Assembly (NCBI GenBank): GCA_963530615.1
Contig: CAUSDX010000006.1
Location: 22,034 to 86,033 of the forward strand
Length of the DNA stretch: 64,000 nucleotides
DNA from: JABCPE02 sp963530615
GTDB lineage: Bacteria > Bacteroidota > Bacteroidia > Flavobacteriales > Weeksellaceae
Reading direction: 5' to 3'
The notes beneath the pieces were generated by a model. The model made no database searches and was not told where the DNA came from. It saw only the letters and a program-made list of their open reading frames with translations. Below, piece after piece: positions 17,521 through 26,912 of the stretch (positions within the stretch are counted from its first letter, which is position 1; each line of letters begins with the position of its first letter). A program made the translations under genes and the position numbers.

Positions 17521-18051
17521 ATGACAAAAGAAGAAAAAGTATTAGTAATACAAGAATTAAAAGAATTGTTGCAAGATGCGAAAGTAGTCTATGTAGCAAG
17601 TCTTGAAGGAATGAATGCTGCTGCTACTTCAGATTTTAGAAGACAAGCATTTAAAAATAATATTACGCTTAAAGTTGTAAAGAATACATTGCTTCAAAAA
17701 GCGATGGAGCAATTAGAAGGAGTGGATTATTCAGAAATGTTTTCTACTTTCAAGGGAAATTCAGCATTGATGATTTCTGAAGCTGCTAATGCTCCTGCTA
17801 AGTTGATCAAGAACTTTAGAAAGAAAGAAGCATTTCCTGCATTGAAGTCAGCTTATTTACAAGAGACTTTCTATTTAGGAGACAATAATTTAGAAACTCT
17901 AGCTAATATCAAGTCTAGAGAGGAGATGATCGGAGAAATCATTGGATTGCTTCAGTCTCCAATCAGAAATGTACTTTCTGCTTTACAGAACAAGCCAGAG
18001 GGGGCAGAGCAAGAAGTTTCAGAAGCACCAGTAGAAGAAAGTGCAGAATAA
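17521..18051 (+). CDS. rplJ: 50S ribosomal protein L10
   Basis: 176 residues. The N-terminal globular domain binds 23S rRNA (VIQELKELLQDAKVVYVAS, then KVVKNTLLQKAM). The C-terminal helix carries L7/L12 dimers. The last 15 residues are an acidic Glu/Ala tail (VSEAPVEESAE), seen also on other ribosomal proteins here. The gap to rplA is only 13 bases, so no classic L10 leader is present directly before this gene. Confidence 0.96.
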   Translation: MTKEEKVLVIQELKELLQDAKVVYVASLEGMNAAATSDFRRQAFKNNITLKVVKNTLLQKAMEQLEGVDYSEMFSTFKGNSALMISEAANAPAKLIKNFRKKEAFPALKSAYLQETFYLGDNNLETLANIKSREEMIGEIIGLLQSPIRNVLSALQNKPEGAEQEVSEAPVEESAE

Positions 18052-18135
18052 TTTTTTCTTTACGGGAAAATTTAGAGTTTGAGACACTCAATTAAAATTA
18101 AAATAAATCGTTAAACCAATTAAAACATTATTAAA

Positions 18136-18504
18136 ATGTCAGATTTGAAAAATTTAGCGGAAACGCTTGTTAATTTAACAGTAAAAGAAGTAAACGAGTT
18201 AGCAACTATTCTTAAAGACGAATACGGAATTGAACCAGCTGCGGCTGCAGTAGTAGTAGCAGGAGGTACAGCAGGAGAAGCTGCTGAAGAAAAAACAGAA
18301 TTTGATGTAATTCTTAAATCAGCAGGTGCTTCTAAATTAGCTATCGTTAAATTAGTAAAAGATTTAACAGGTGCTGGTCTTAAAGAAGCTAAAGATATCG
18401 TAGATGGTGCTCCTGCTCCTATCAAGACTGGAGTTCCAAAAGATGAGGCTGAAGCTCTTAAAAAACAATTAGAAGAGGCTGGTGCTGAGGTAGAATTAAA
18501 ATAA
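18136..18504 (+). CDS. rplL: 50S ribosomal protein L7/L12
   Basis: 122 residues. The N-terminal dimerisation helix is followed by an Ala/Val/Gly-rich hinge (about residues 34-50). The C-terminal domain ([20 protein letters not shown] ... [13 protein letters not shown]) recruits translational GTPases. An 84-base AT-rich gap precedes it. It is the last gene of the operon: a strong terminator follows and rpoB, the usual next gene, is absent. Confidence 0.97.
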   Translation: MSDLKNLAETLVNLTVKEVNELATILKDEYGIEPAAAAVVVAGGTAGEAAEEKTEFDVILKSAGASKLAIVKLVKDLTGAGLKEAKDIVDGAPAPIKTGVPKDEAEALKKQLEEAGAEVELK

Positions 18505-18531
18505 TCATAGCGATTATAGAATAAAATAGAC

Positions 18532-18563
18532 CCCTACTAAATTTTATTAGTAGGGTTTTTTTT
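18532..18563 (+). terminator. Terminator after rplL
   Basis: CCCTACTAA (18532-18540) pairs perfectly with TTAGTAGGG (18547-18555) and eight T residues follow. It lies between rplL and the convergent recG gene. Confidence 0.88.
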
Positions 18564-18584
18564 GACATTGAAAAATATAAATAA

Positions 18585-20618
18585 TCAGCTAATTCTACTC
18601 CATTTGTTTTTTCCTCTATATTGTTTTATATAGTAATTTTTAAGTTTTTCATGTTGAGAAGAGTTTAAAAGAGGGTCATTTTGTAAGAGCATTTCTATGT
18701 TAGATTTGGCTACTTTTATAATATTTCCATCTTTGATTAAATCTAATATTTTGAAATCTACTATTCCGCTTTGTTGAGTTCCAAGTATATCTCCAGTTCC
18801 TCGTAGTTGCATATCCACTTCAGAAATTTTAAAGCCATCATTTGTTTCACACATGGTTTTAATACGCGTTCGGCTTTCGGTAGATAATTTATTAGAAGTC
18901 ATTAAGATACAATAGCTTTGTTCTGCCCCTCGTCCCACCCGTCCTCTCAATTGATGTAATTGAGATAATCCAAAACGCTCGGCACTTTCTATGACCATCA
19001 CAGATGCATTTGGGACATTGACACCAACTTCTATTACCGTAGTGGCGACCATAATTTGAGATTTTCCTGATGCAAATTGTTGCATGGCATTGTCTTTTTC
19101 TTGAGGTTTCATTTTGCCATGAAGAATAGTAATGTTGTAATCTGGAGCAGGAAAGTGTGAAGATATTTGTTCAAATCCCTTCATTAAATTTTGATAGTCT
19201 AAAGTTTCTGATTCTTCAATGAGAGGATATACGAAGTAAGCTTGTCTTCCCTTTTGAATTTCATCTTTGATGAATTGATAAACGGATATTATATTATTTT
19301 CTCTGCGATGGGCAGTAATGATGGGTTTCCTTCCCATAGGCATTTCGTCAATGATAGACATATCTAAATCAGAATAAAAACTCATAGCTAAAGTTCTTGG
19401 GATAGGAGTAGCAGTCATTATCAGGATGTGAGGGGGAATAGAATTTTTTGCCCAAAGTTTAGCTCTTTGTTCTACACCGAAACGATGTTGCTCGTCAATA
19501 ATTGCTAATCCTAGTTTTTTGAATTTGACCTTATCTTCTAAAAGTGCATGAGTACCTATGATGATATGGAGAGTTCCATTTTCTAATTCTTGATAAATGA
19601 GTTTTCGTTCAGAGGCTTTTGTAGAACCTGTAAGTAAGCGAACATTTATCCCAGTGCCTAAAAGAAGCTCTGAAATTCCATTATAGTGCTGTTGTGCTAA
19701 AATCTCGGTAGGTGCCATGAGGCAACTTTGAAATCCGTTATCTATGGCAATGAGCATTGAAAGCAGTGCTACCATAGTTTTCCCAGAGCCTACATCTCCT
19801 TGTAGAAGTCTATTCATCTGTATGGGAAGCTTCATGTCATTACGAATTTCTTTTAGCACTCGTTTTTGTGCGTTGGTGAGATTAAAAGTTAATCGATTTT
19901 GATAGAAGTCATTGAAAAAATCTCCGATGATGGGGAAGGGATTCCCTTGTACGGAAGTTTTTTGATGTTGTTTTTTAAGGGCGTAACCCAGTTGAAAGAA
20001 AAAGGCCTCCTCAAATTTTAATCGTCTTTCTGCTTGTTCAAAAGCATGAATGTTTTCAGGGAAATGAATATTGAGATAGGCTTCACTTCTTTTCATGAGT
20101 TTTAATGATTTGAGTAAATACTCGGGGAGGTTTTCTTCTATTAGCTCTGATATATGTTTTGAAATAATGCCTAAAATCCCTTGGAAGAACTTCTGATTAA
20201 GCCCCCTTTTTGTTAGCTTTTCACTACTGGGATATATAGGGCATAGACGACTTTCCTTTGTTTTATTCTCTTCTAATTCTATTTCTGGGTGAGCCATAGA
20301 GACGGAAATGTTTTGCCCAAAGAAGTTGATTTTACCAAAAATATAGACCTCTCTAAATAAGGGAATTTGCTCTTTTAACCATTGAGAATACTGAAACCAT
20401 ACCAAGTCAATACTTCCTGTTTGGTCATGAAATTTAGCCGTTAATCTTTTCTGTCCTTTGCCATAGGTTATTTCTTTAAGGTTTGAGATTTTCCCTTTGA
20501 GTTGGATTTCTACATCGGATTGTTCTTGTTTTAAATCACGGATAAGGTAGGTTTTGCTTTTATCTAAATATCTGATAGGGTAGAAGTTCAAGAAGTCTTC
20601 TACAGTAGAGATATTCAA
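18585..20618 (-). CDS. recG: ATP-dependent DNA helicase RecG
   Basis: 677 residues from TTG 20618; it remodels stalled replication forks and Holliday junctions. The OB wedge domain (about residues 30-130) is followed by SF2 motifs: Walker A GDVGSGKT near 274, DEQH near 374, TATPIPRTLAM, and the motif VI region QLRGRVGRG. The usual RecG N-terminus continues upstream in frame: codons 20619-20690 encode NLSSPIEYLKGIGPERAK followed by LIQKV, which is RecG-like, but no ATG, GTG or TTG occurs before the stop at 20703-20705. The real start may be a rare ATC near 20690, or the ATG has been lost. It faces rplL across a terminator. Confidence 0.93.
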   Translation of the reverse strand: MNISTVEDFLNFYPIRYLDKSKTYLIRDLKQEQSDVEIQLKGKISNLKEITYGKGQKRLTAKFHDQTGSIDLVWFQYSQWLKEQIPLFREVYIFGKINFFGQNISVSMAHPEIELEENKTKESRLCPIYPSSEKLTKRGLNQKFFQGILGIISKHISELIEENLPEYLLKSLKLMKRSEAYLNIHFPENIHAFEQAERRLKFEEAFFFQLGYALKKQHQKTSVQGNPFPIIGDFFNDFYQNRLTFNLTNAQKRVLKEIRNDMKLPIQMNRLLQGDVGSGKTMVALLSMLIAIDNGFQSCLMAPTEILAQQHYNGISELLLGTGINVRLLTGSTKASERKLIYQELENGTLHIIIGTHALLEDKVKFKKLGLAIIDEQHRFGVEQRAKLWAKNSIPPHILIMTATPIPRTLAMSFYSDLDMSIIDEMPMGRKPIITAHRRENNIISVYQFIKDEIQKGRQAYFVYPLIEESETLDYQNLMKGFEQISSHFPAPDYNITILHGKMKPQEKDNAMQQFASGKSQIMVATTVIEVGVNVPNASVMVIESAERFGLSQLHQLRGRVGRGAEQSYCILMTSNKLSTESRTRIKTMCETNDGFKISEVDMQLRGTGDILGTQQSGIVDFKILDLIKDGNIIKVAKSNIEMLLQNDPLLNSSQHEKLKNYYIKQYRGKNKWSRIS

Positions 20619-20880
20619 TACTTTTTGGATAAGTTTGGCTCTTTCAGGCCCTATGCCTTTTAGGTATTCTATGGGAGATGAGAGATTGATGATATTTAAA
20701 TATTAAAAATATGGTTTTGCGAATTTAATAAATTTTTGGGAATAATCCCCTGCATTGTTCTGTAATATTGATGAAAATTTGTATTATTCTCGGTGAAAAT
20801 CAAAATGTTTTTATTGTTGAGTTAACCTCGAAAAATATGGTGGAGAATTATCAAAAATAGGGCTATAGACAATAAGGGAA

Positions 20881-23466
20881 TTACTTACCAATCATTTTTT
20901 TGATGGCGTTAAGTTTCATCAAAGCCTCAATAGGAGTAAGGGTATTAATGTCTATTTTGGTAAGCTCTTCTCTGATGTTTTCTAAAACAGGATCGTCCAG
21001 TTGAAAGAAAGATAGCTGTATGCTTTCTTCGGTTACTTGCTTGATTTTTTTTGAGTTTTGGCTCTGGCTACGGCTATTTTCTAGTATTTTTAGGATGCTT
21101 TGTGCTTTAGTGATGACTTGTGAGGGCATTCCTGCTAACTTAGCGACATGTATCCCAAAGCTATGCTCACTGCCACCAGAGATTAATTTCCGTAGGAAGA
21201 TAATATTACCATTACTTTCTTGAATTGAGACATGGAAGTTTTTGATTCGTTTAAAATTCACATGCATTTCATTAAGTTCATGATAATGTGTGGCAAAAAG
21301 TGTCTTGGGGCGAGTGGGGTGCTGGTGTAGGTATTCTGAAATAGCCCAAGCGATGGAAATCCCATCATAGGTGGAAGTTCCTCTTCCGATTTCATCAAGT
21401 AGAATGAGACTTCTTTCAGTGATATTGTTAAGAATATTGGCAGCTTCGTTCATTTCTACCATAAAAGTAGATTCTCCTGCAGAGATATTATCCGTAGCAC
21501 CGACACGAGTAAAGATGCGGTCAACTATCCCCAATTCAGCATGTTGTGCGGGAACAAAGCTTCCAATCTGTGCCAAGAGACAGATAATAGCGGTTTGCCT
21601 TAAAATAGCGGATTTTCCTGACATATTAGGTCCCGTTACCATAAGAATCTGTTGTGTTTCTCGGTCAAGAAAAATATCGTTAGAGATATATTTTTCTCCC
21701 AAAGGGAGCATTTTTTCTATCACAGGGTGGCGACCATCTTTTATGTCTATCTTAAAGTTATCATTAAGAATAGGTTTTATATAATTTTCAGAGATGGAAA
21801 GCTCGGAGAGGCTTATAGCACAATCTATTTGAGCAATGATTTTAGAGTTTTCTTGAATTTGATCAATGTATATCAATACCTGTTCACAAACATTACGATA
21901 AAGACGATGCTCTAACAATGATATTTTTTCCTCTGCTCCTAATATTTGGTTTTCGTATTCTTTAAGCTCTTCTGTAATGTATCTCTCGGCATTTACCAAG
22001 GTTTGTTTCCTAATCCAATCTTGTGGAACTTTGTCTTTATGAGCATTGCGAACCTCTATATAGTATCCGAAAACATTATTGAAATCTATTTTTAGGCTTG
22101 TAATTCCTGTCTTTTCAATCTCTCTTTGGCACATTTTTTCAAGGAAAGATTTACCAGAATTTTGTAAATTTCTGAGTGTATCTAGTTCTTCGGAAACTCC
22201 TGCTTTGATGACATTGCCTTTTGAAATATTTATAGGAAGCTCTTCGTTTAGAGAGTTTTCAAGGTAAGAGATTAAATCTGAAAGGGTTAAAATAGGCTCT
22301 ATCCAAGCCATAATATCATGGTAGGAATGGAGTAGAGTTTTGATATTTTGAATATGAATAATACTTTGTTTAAGATATCCTAGTTCTTTTGGAGTAATTT
22401 TTTCTGCAGCCAATTTCCCAATTAATCGGTCTAAATCGGAAATAGATTTTAGAGATTGGGAGATATGATATTTCAGTTCTTCATTCTCATTAAAAAACTC
22501 TATAAGAGATAAGCGACGATTGATTTCATTAACATTTTTTAGTGGTAGAATGACTCTTCTTCTCAGTAACCTACCGCCCATAGGTGTAAGAGTATGGTCT
22601 ATGATGTCCAAAAGACTCTTTCCATTGGGATTATTTGAATGTACAATTTCTAAATTTCTTAAAGTGAAATTATCCAATGTGAGGTAGTCTTCTTGAGGGA
22701 TACTTTGTATTTTGGTAATATGCTGTAAAAGAGAATGATGAGTGTCTTCTACTAAATAAGCAAAAATAGCTCCTACAGCTATAATTGCAAGTCGGTATTC
22801 CTCAATGCCGAAGCCTTTTAAAGATTTGGTTTTGAAATGATTGTTAAGCTTTTCATAAGCAAAAGGGTATTGATAAGCCCAATCTTCTAGTTGGAAAGAG
22901 TTTTTTTCTTTCAGTTTTTTGGGAATATCAGTTCTTCTTTGATAGATGATTTCACTTGGATCAAAAGTATCTACGATGTGAAGGATTTTATCCAAATTGC
23001 CTTCGGAAACTAAAAGTTCTCCAGTAGAAACATCTACTAATGCAACCCCAAATTTTTCCTTTTCTTTGTGAAAGGACATTAGAAAATTATTCTTCTTGGA
23101 GGTCAAAACCTGCTCGTTGAAAGTTACTCCAGGGGTTACCAATTCTGTTACTCCTCTTTTAACGATACCTTTGACCGTTTTAGGGTCTTCTAGTTGGTCG
23201 CATATAGCAACACGCATTCCTGCTCTTACTAATTTTGGTAAGTAAGAATCCAAAGAATGATGAGGAAATCCAGCTAACTCTGTGTTGCTAGAACCATTAG
23301 CTCTACTTGTTAAAACAATTCCTAAAATTTTAGAGGTTTTTATAGCATCTTGTCCAAAAGTTTCATAAAAGTCCCCTACTCTGAATAATAGAATTGCATC
23401 AGGGTATTTGGCTTTTATACTATTATATTGAGCCATTAGTGGAGTTTCTTTCGCGGATTTTGCCAT
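20881..23466 (-). CDS. mutS: DNA mismatch repair protein MutS
   Basis: 861 residues. The mismatch-reading motif F33-Y34-E35 lies in RVGDFYETFG. Connector, core/lever and clamp domains follow. The ATPase has Walker A GPNMSGKSAILRQ near residue 610, Walker B LLDEIGRGTST, and the conserved FATHYHEL. The C-terminal end (IDINTLTPIEALMKLNAIKK) is the standard dimerisation segment. MutS finds mispairs and recruits MutL. It stands apart from recG (178-base gap in which I see no gene) and is divergent from the bestrophin gene. Confidence 0.97.
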   Translation of the reverse strand: MAKSAKETPLMAQYNSIKAKYPDAILLFRVGDFYETFGQDAIKTSKILGIVLTSRANGSSNTELAGFPHHSLDSYLPKLVRAGMRVAICDQLEDPKTVKGIVKRGVTELVTPGVTFNEQVLTSKKNNFLMSFHKEKEKFGVALVDVSTGELLVSEGNLDKILHIVDTFDPSEIIYQRRTDIPKKLKEKNSFQLEDWAYQYPFAYEKLNNHFKTKSLKGFGIEEYRLAIIAVGAIFAYLVEDTHHSLLQHITKIQSIPQEDYLTLDNFTLRNLEIVHSNNPNGKSLLDIIDHTLTPMGGRLLRRRVILPLKNVNEINRRLSLIEFFNENEELKYHISQSLKSISDLDRLIGKLAAEKITPKELGYLKQSIIHIQNIKTLLHSYHDIMAWIEPILTLSDLISYLENSLNEELPINISKGNVIKAGVSEELDTLRNLQNSGKSFLEKMCQREIEKTGITSLKIDFNNVFGYYIEVRNAHKDKVPQDWIRKQTLVNAERYITEELKEYENQILGAEEKISLLEHRLYRNVCEQVLIYIDQIQENSKIIAQIDCAISLSELSISENYIKPILNDNFKIDIKDGRHPVIEKMLPLGEKYISNDIFLDRETQQILMVTGPNMSGKSAILRQTAIICLLAQIGSFVPAQHAELGIVDRIFTRVGATDNISAGESTFMVEMNEAANILNNITERSLILLDEIGRGTSTYDGISIAWAISEYLHQHPTRPKTLFATHYHELNEMHVNFKRIKNFHVSIQESNGNIIFLRKLISGGSEHSFGIHVAKLAGMPSQVITKAQSILKILENSRSQSQNSKKIKQVTEESIQLSFFQLDDPVLENIREELTKIDINTLTPIEALMKLNAIKKMIGK

Positions 23467-23532
23467 AAAAATAAATAGAGTTAGGATTGCAAATTAATGA
23501 AAAAAATCGGATTATTTTTATTCAAAAAATGT

Positions 23533-23540
23533 TATTTTTG
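23533..23540 (+). promoter_or_regulatory. Promoter -7 element of the bestrophin gene
   Basis: TATTTTTG matches TAnnTTTG, 25 bases before the chosen ATG at 23565. A minus-strand TAATTTTG lies beside it at 23550-23543, suited to mutS. No -33 boxes are clear. Confidence 0.45.
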
Positions 23541-23564
23541 TGCAAAATTAAAAAAATAAGTTTT

Positions 23565-24446
23565 ATGCATGTATACGATAACAAGCATTGGATTTCTGTT
23601 TTGCTTAGTTTGCACAAAACAGATACTTTGAAAACATTGGCATCAGGGATGATTACGATGGCGATGTATGCTGGTTTGGTGGTATATTTGGAAACGGAAT
23701 ATTTTAAGATGGATAAAGATTCTACTTTTAGAAATATTTCTTTGATACATACTTTGTTGGGTTTTGTCTTATCAATGCTTTTGGTTTTTAGAACGAATAC
23801 TGCTTATGATAGATGGTGGGAGGGTAGAAAGCTCTTAGGAAAGATGGTGAATGATTCTAGAAATCTTTCTATAAAGTTACACACGATGCTTTCAGAAATA
23901 GATGAAGAAGATAGAGTGTTTTTTAAGAAATATATTTGTTTTTTTCCACATTTGATGAATAGGCATTTATCCAAAGAATCTACTAAAATGGAACTTGACC
24001 AAGATAGTCAATACGAAGAAGTAGAGAGATTTCCTCATCCTCCAAATGCTTTGGTATGGAAAATCCAAGCAAAAGTGCAAGAGCTGTATAAAAGAGGAGT
24101 GATTTCGGGTGAGCAAATGCGTATGTTGGATATGCATATTAGTGGCTTTTTAGAAGTTTGTGGAGGATGTGAGAGAATTAAAAATACACCGATTCCGTTT
24201 TCATATTCTTCATTCACTAAAAAATTTATCGTTATTTATGTGGTTACCTTACCCATAGCATATGGCATGAGCATAGGATATTTGATGGTCGCCCTTACTG
24301 TTTTTGTGTTTTATGTGTTGATGAGTTTGGAGGTTTTGGCAGAGGAGATAGAAGATCCGTTTAATAATGAGGAAAATGATTTGCCAATGGATATGATTGC
24401 TCAAAATATTGAGCGAAATGTTACAAGAATTTTCAGTGAAGTTTAA
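23565..24446 (+). CDS. Bestrophin family ion channel (UPF0187)
   Basis: 293 residues from ATG 23565 (MHVYDNKHWISVLLSLHKTD). The frame is open upstream, but a promoter element lies in that part. The bestrophin pattern is clear: a first helix (LASGMITMAMYAGLVVYLE), a second (LLGFVLSMLLVFRTNTAYDRWWEGRK, broken here by RTNTAYDRWWEGR, the family signature), and a C-terminal helix pair after PIPFSYSSFTKKF. Bacterial bestrophins are pentameric channels, some cation-selective. The gene overlaps the next by 29 bases, so translation is probably coupled. Confidence 0.88.
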   Translation: MHVYDNKHWISVLLSLHKTDTLKTLASGMITMAMYAGLVVYLETEYFKMDKDSTFRNISLIHTLLGFVLSMLLVFRTNTAYDRWWEGRKLLGKMVNDSRNLSIKLHTMLSEIDEEDRVFFKKYICFFPHLMNRHLSKESTKMELDQDSQYEEVERFPHPPNALVWKIQAKVQELYKRGVISGEQMRMLDMHISGFLEVCGGCERIKNTPIPFSYSSFTKKFIVIYVVTLPIAYGMSIGYLMVALTVFVFYVLMSLEVLAEEIEDPFNNEENDLPMDMIAQNIERNVTRIFSEV

Positions 24447-24996
24447 TAAAAAAAGAAATATTTTGGTTCAAAAACTTAAATTAGAACAACTTGGAAGGAT
24501 AGATGTAGAGAGTTTTAAGAAAGCAGAAAAAACGCCTTTAATAGTAGTTTTAGATAATGTGAGAAGTATGCATAATGTGGGGGCTATTTTTCGTACTGCA
24601 GATGCTTTTTTGATAGAAAAGATAGTATTATGTGGGATTACGCCACAGCCTCCTCATAGAGAAATTCATAAAGCAGCACTTGGGGCAACGGAGAGTGTGG
24701 ATTGGGTTTATTTTGAAAAAATAGAAGAAGCATTACAATACTTGAAAAATCAAAAATATCAAGTAGTCGGTATTGAACAAACTACGGATAGTCAAATGAT
24801 TACAGAGTTTGATGTTAATCAGTTATCAAGATATGCTTTGGTCTTAGGGAATGAAGTAGAAGGTGTGAGTGATGAGGCTTTGCCTTATTGCGATGCGTTT
24901 TTAGAAATACCGCAATTGGGGACTAAGCATTCTCTGAATGTGAGTGTCTGTGGAGGGATTGTTATGTGGGAGTTTTTCAATAGGCTCCGAAGATAA
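24418..24996 (+). CDS. TrmH/SpoU family RNA 2'-O-methyltransferase
   Basis: 192 residues from ATG 24418, which lies inside the end of the bestrophin gene. The three SpoU motifs are present: NVRSMHNVGAIFRTADAF, LVLGNEVEGVSDE, and IPQLGTKHSLNVSVC. These form the trefoil knot that binds S-adenosylmethionine. The short length, without an N-terminal L30e-like domain, fits a TrmL- or TrmH-type tRNA methylase more than RlmB, but the target base cannot be told. Confidence 0.9.
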   Translation: MLQEFSVKFNKKRNILVQKLKLEQLGRIDVESFKKAEKTPLIVVLDNVRSMHNVGAIFRTADAFLIEKIVLCGITPQPPHREIHKAALGATESVDWVYFEKIEEALQYLKNQKYQVVGIEQTTDSQMITEFDVNQLSRYALVLGNEVEGVSDEALPYCDAFLEIPQLGTKHSLNVSVCGGIVMWEFFNRLRR

Positions 24997-25034
24997 TGTT
25001 TTAGTTAAAATATAGTAAAGGAATTTATAGGTGT

Positions 25035-25042
25035 TATTTTTG
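25035..25042 (+). promoter_or_regulatory. Promoter -7 element of prfB
   Basis: TATTTTTG matches TAnnTTTG. Start of transcription would be near 25049, only about 10 bases before the GTG start. No -33 TTG is seen. Confidence 0.4.
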
Positions 25043-25059
25043 TAAAAAAATAAGGAAAG

Positions 25060-26172
25060 GTGGTTACGAATGAGCAAATAAAGGAGATTCAGAACAGAAT
25101 AAAAGATTTATATAAATATCTTCAAATAGAGAAAAAGGAGATAGAAATAGTTAATGATGATGAAAGAACGGCATCGCCAGAGTTTTGGGATAATCCTAAA
25201 GAGGCAGAAGCATTTTTGAAACAACTTAGGAGTAAGAAAAAGTGGGTGGAAGAATACAAAGAAATTTATCAGAATTTAGAAGATATACAGGTTTTATTTG
25301 ATTTTTCAAAGGAAGACAAAGATAGTGAAGAAGAGTTAGATGAAATTTTTCCTAAATTGGTGGAAAAAGTAGAGAATTTAGAGTTCAAAAATATGCTTTC
25401 CAATGAAGGAGATGAGTTGTCGGCGGTATTACAAATTACCGCGGGAGCAGGGGGAACTGAGAGCTGTGATTGGGCATCTATACTAATGAGAATGTATATT
25501 ATGTGGGCGGAAAAACAAGGATACGGCGTTCGTGAATTGAATTTCCAAGAAGGAGATGTGGCAGGAGTAAAAACAGTAACCTTGGAACTTGATGGGGAGT
25601 TCGCCTTTGGATATTTGAAGGGGGAAAATGGAGTGCATCGTCTGGTGAGAATTTCTCCGTTTGATAGCAATGCAAAACGCCATACGAGTTTCGTTTCGGT
25701 ATATGTTTATCCGTTGGTTGATGATACTATTGAAATCCATATAAATCCGTCTGATATTACTTTTGAAACGATGAGAGCGAGTGGAGCAGGGGGGCAAAAT
25801 GTGAATAAAGTAGAGACTGCGGTAAGGCTTAGACACCATCCTACGGGGATTATTATAGAAAATTCGGAGAGCCGTTCGCAGCTTCAAAATAAAGAAAAAG
25901 CGATGCAACTTTTGAAGTCTCGTTTGTATGAAATAGAGTTGGAAAAGCGAAATAAAGCACGAAATGAAATAGAGGCAGGGAAAATGAAAATAGAATGGGG
26001 AAGTCAAATTAGAAATTATGTGATGCATCCTTATAAGTTGGTAAAAGATGTGCGTTCTGGTTATGAAACTTCTGATGTGGACGGAGTGATGAATGGGGAT
26101 ATAACTCCATTTTTGAAGTCGTTTTTAATGGCGGAAGGGCAGAGTGAAGATACTCATAGTTTGGAATTATAA
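25060..26172 (+). CDS. prfB: Peptide chain release factor 2
   Basis: 370 residues from GTG 25060; a stop lies three codons upstream, so no other start is available. The stop-codon reading motif SPF (in VRISPFDSN) identifies RF2, which reads UGA and UAA. The peptidyl-hydrolysis motif GGQ is at residues 244-246 ([18 protein letters not shown]). The coiled-coil N-terminal domain is complete in one frame: at residues 20-22 the codons are TAT CTT CAA, where many bacteria have the programmed frameshift site CTT TGA C. So the classic autoregulatory frameshift is absent. Confidence 0.96.
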   Translation: MVTNEQIKEIQNRIKDLYKYLQIEKKEIEIVNDDERTASPEFWDNPKEAEAFLKQLRSKKKWVEEYKEIYQNLEDIQVLFDFSKEDKDSEEELDEIFPKLVEKVENLEFKNMLSNEGDELSAVLQITAGAGGTESCDWASILMRMYIMWAEKQGYGVRELNFQEGDVAGVKTVTLELDGEFAFGYLKGENGVHRLVRISPFDSNAKRHTSFVSVYVYPLVDDTIEIHINPSDITFETMRASGAGGQNVNKVETAVRLRHHPTGIIIENSESRSQLQNKEKAMQLLKSRLYEIELEKRNKARNEIEAGKMKIEWGSQIRNYVMHPYKLVKDVRSGYETSDVDGVMNGDITPFLKSFLMAEGQSEDTHSLEL

Positions 26173-26197
26173 AAAATATTTTTACGGATTATTATTT

Positions 26198-26851
26198 ATG
26201 GAACATTTTGAAAATTGGAAAGATTTATTAAATCCTGAATTTTATATTAAATTGGGTGGTTTTTGGTTGGTTTTATTGATTGTTTTCGCGGAGTCAGGAT
26301 TATTTTTCGGATTTTTTCTCCCTGGTGATAGTCTTTTGTTTATTTCGGGGATTTATTCTACAACGATTATTCAAGAGAGTTTAGGCTCTGTGGGTAGCGA
26401 CTTTTGGGATACGGCTATGTTGGCCTCAGCAATAGCTATTGCAGCGATTTTAGGGGATTCTGTGGGGTATTGGTTTGGTGCAAAAAGCGGTCCGATGCTC
26501 TATGAAAGAAAAGAAACATTTTTTTTCAAGAAAAATCATTTGCTTAAAGCTCAAGAATTTTATGAGGAAAATGGGGCATGGGCGATTATTATTGCTCGTT
26601 TCTTACCTATGGTGAGGACATTTGCACCTATTGTGGCTGGAATTGTAAAAATGGATAGAAAAAAGTTTTTATTTTTTAATGTCATTGGTGGAATGTTATG
26701 GGCATTTTCTTTAATTTTTGCGGGGCATTATTTAGATAAATTGTTTATAGAACAATTTGGAATTGATTTGAAAAAGCACTTGGAGATTATTGTAATAGGA
26801 TTGGTGTTATTTACCACAGCACCAGTGGTTATAAAAGCCTTAAAAAAGTAA
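26198..26851 (+). CDS. DedA family membrane protein (VTT/SNARE-associated domain)
   Basis: 217 residues from ATG 26198. Typical DedA features: an N-terminal helix pair (GFWLVLLIVFAESGLFFGFF) with the acidic residue and FLPGDSLLF, a central GDSVGYWFGAKSG, and the FARF-like segment IIARFLPMVRTFAPIVAG with essential Arg residues. Two C-terminal helices follow. DedA proteins are needed for envelope integrity, and members act in undecaprenyl phosphate or phospholipid flipping. The substrate here is unknown. It follows prfB by 25 bases. Confidence 0.9.
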   Translation: MEHFENWKDLLNPEFYIKLGGFWLVLLIVFAESGLFFGFFLPGDSLLFISGIYSTTIIQESLGSVGSDFWDTAMLASAIAIAAILGDSVGYWFGAKSGPMLYERKETFFFKKNHLLKAQEFYEENGAWAIIIARFLPMVRTFAPIVAGIVKMDRKKFLFFNVIGGMLWAFSLIFAGHYLDKLFIEQFGIDLKKHLEIIVIGLVLFTTAPVVIKALKK

Positions 26852-26864
26852 TAAAATAAGAGCA

Positions 26865-26895
26865 AAAATGCCTTTCTTTTTTAGAAGGGCATTTT
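26865..26895. terminator. Bidirectional terminator between the DedA and nuclease genes
   Basis: AAAATGCCTTTCT (26865-26877) pairs with AGAAGGGCATTTT (26883-26895), 13 pairs with one G-U and a 5-base loop. It lies between convergent genes. Confidence 0.82.
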
Positions 26896-26912
26896 ATTTT
26901 TGTATATATGGG

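Noticed and set aside
20771..20860. A 29-codon plus-strand frame (MKICIILGENQ...) in the recG-mutS gap
   Set aside because: Too short, no full promoter, no recognisable family, and expected by chance in a gap of this size.
25483..26028. A 181-codon minus-strand frame opposite prfB
   Set aside because: It is the reverse-frame shadow of a well-conserved gene, with no signal peptide or family motif.
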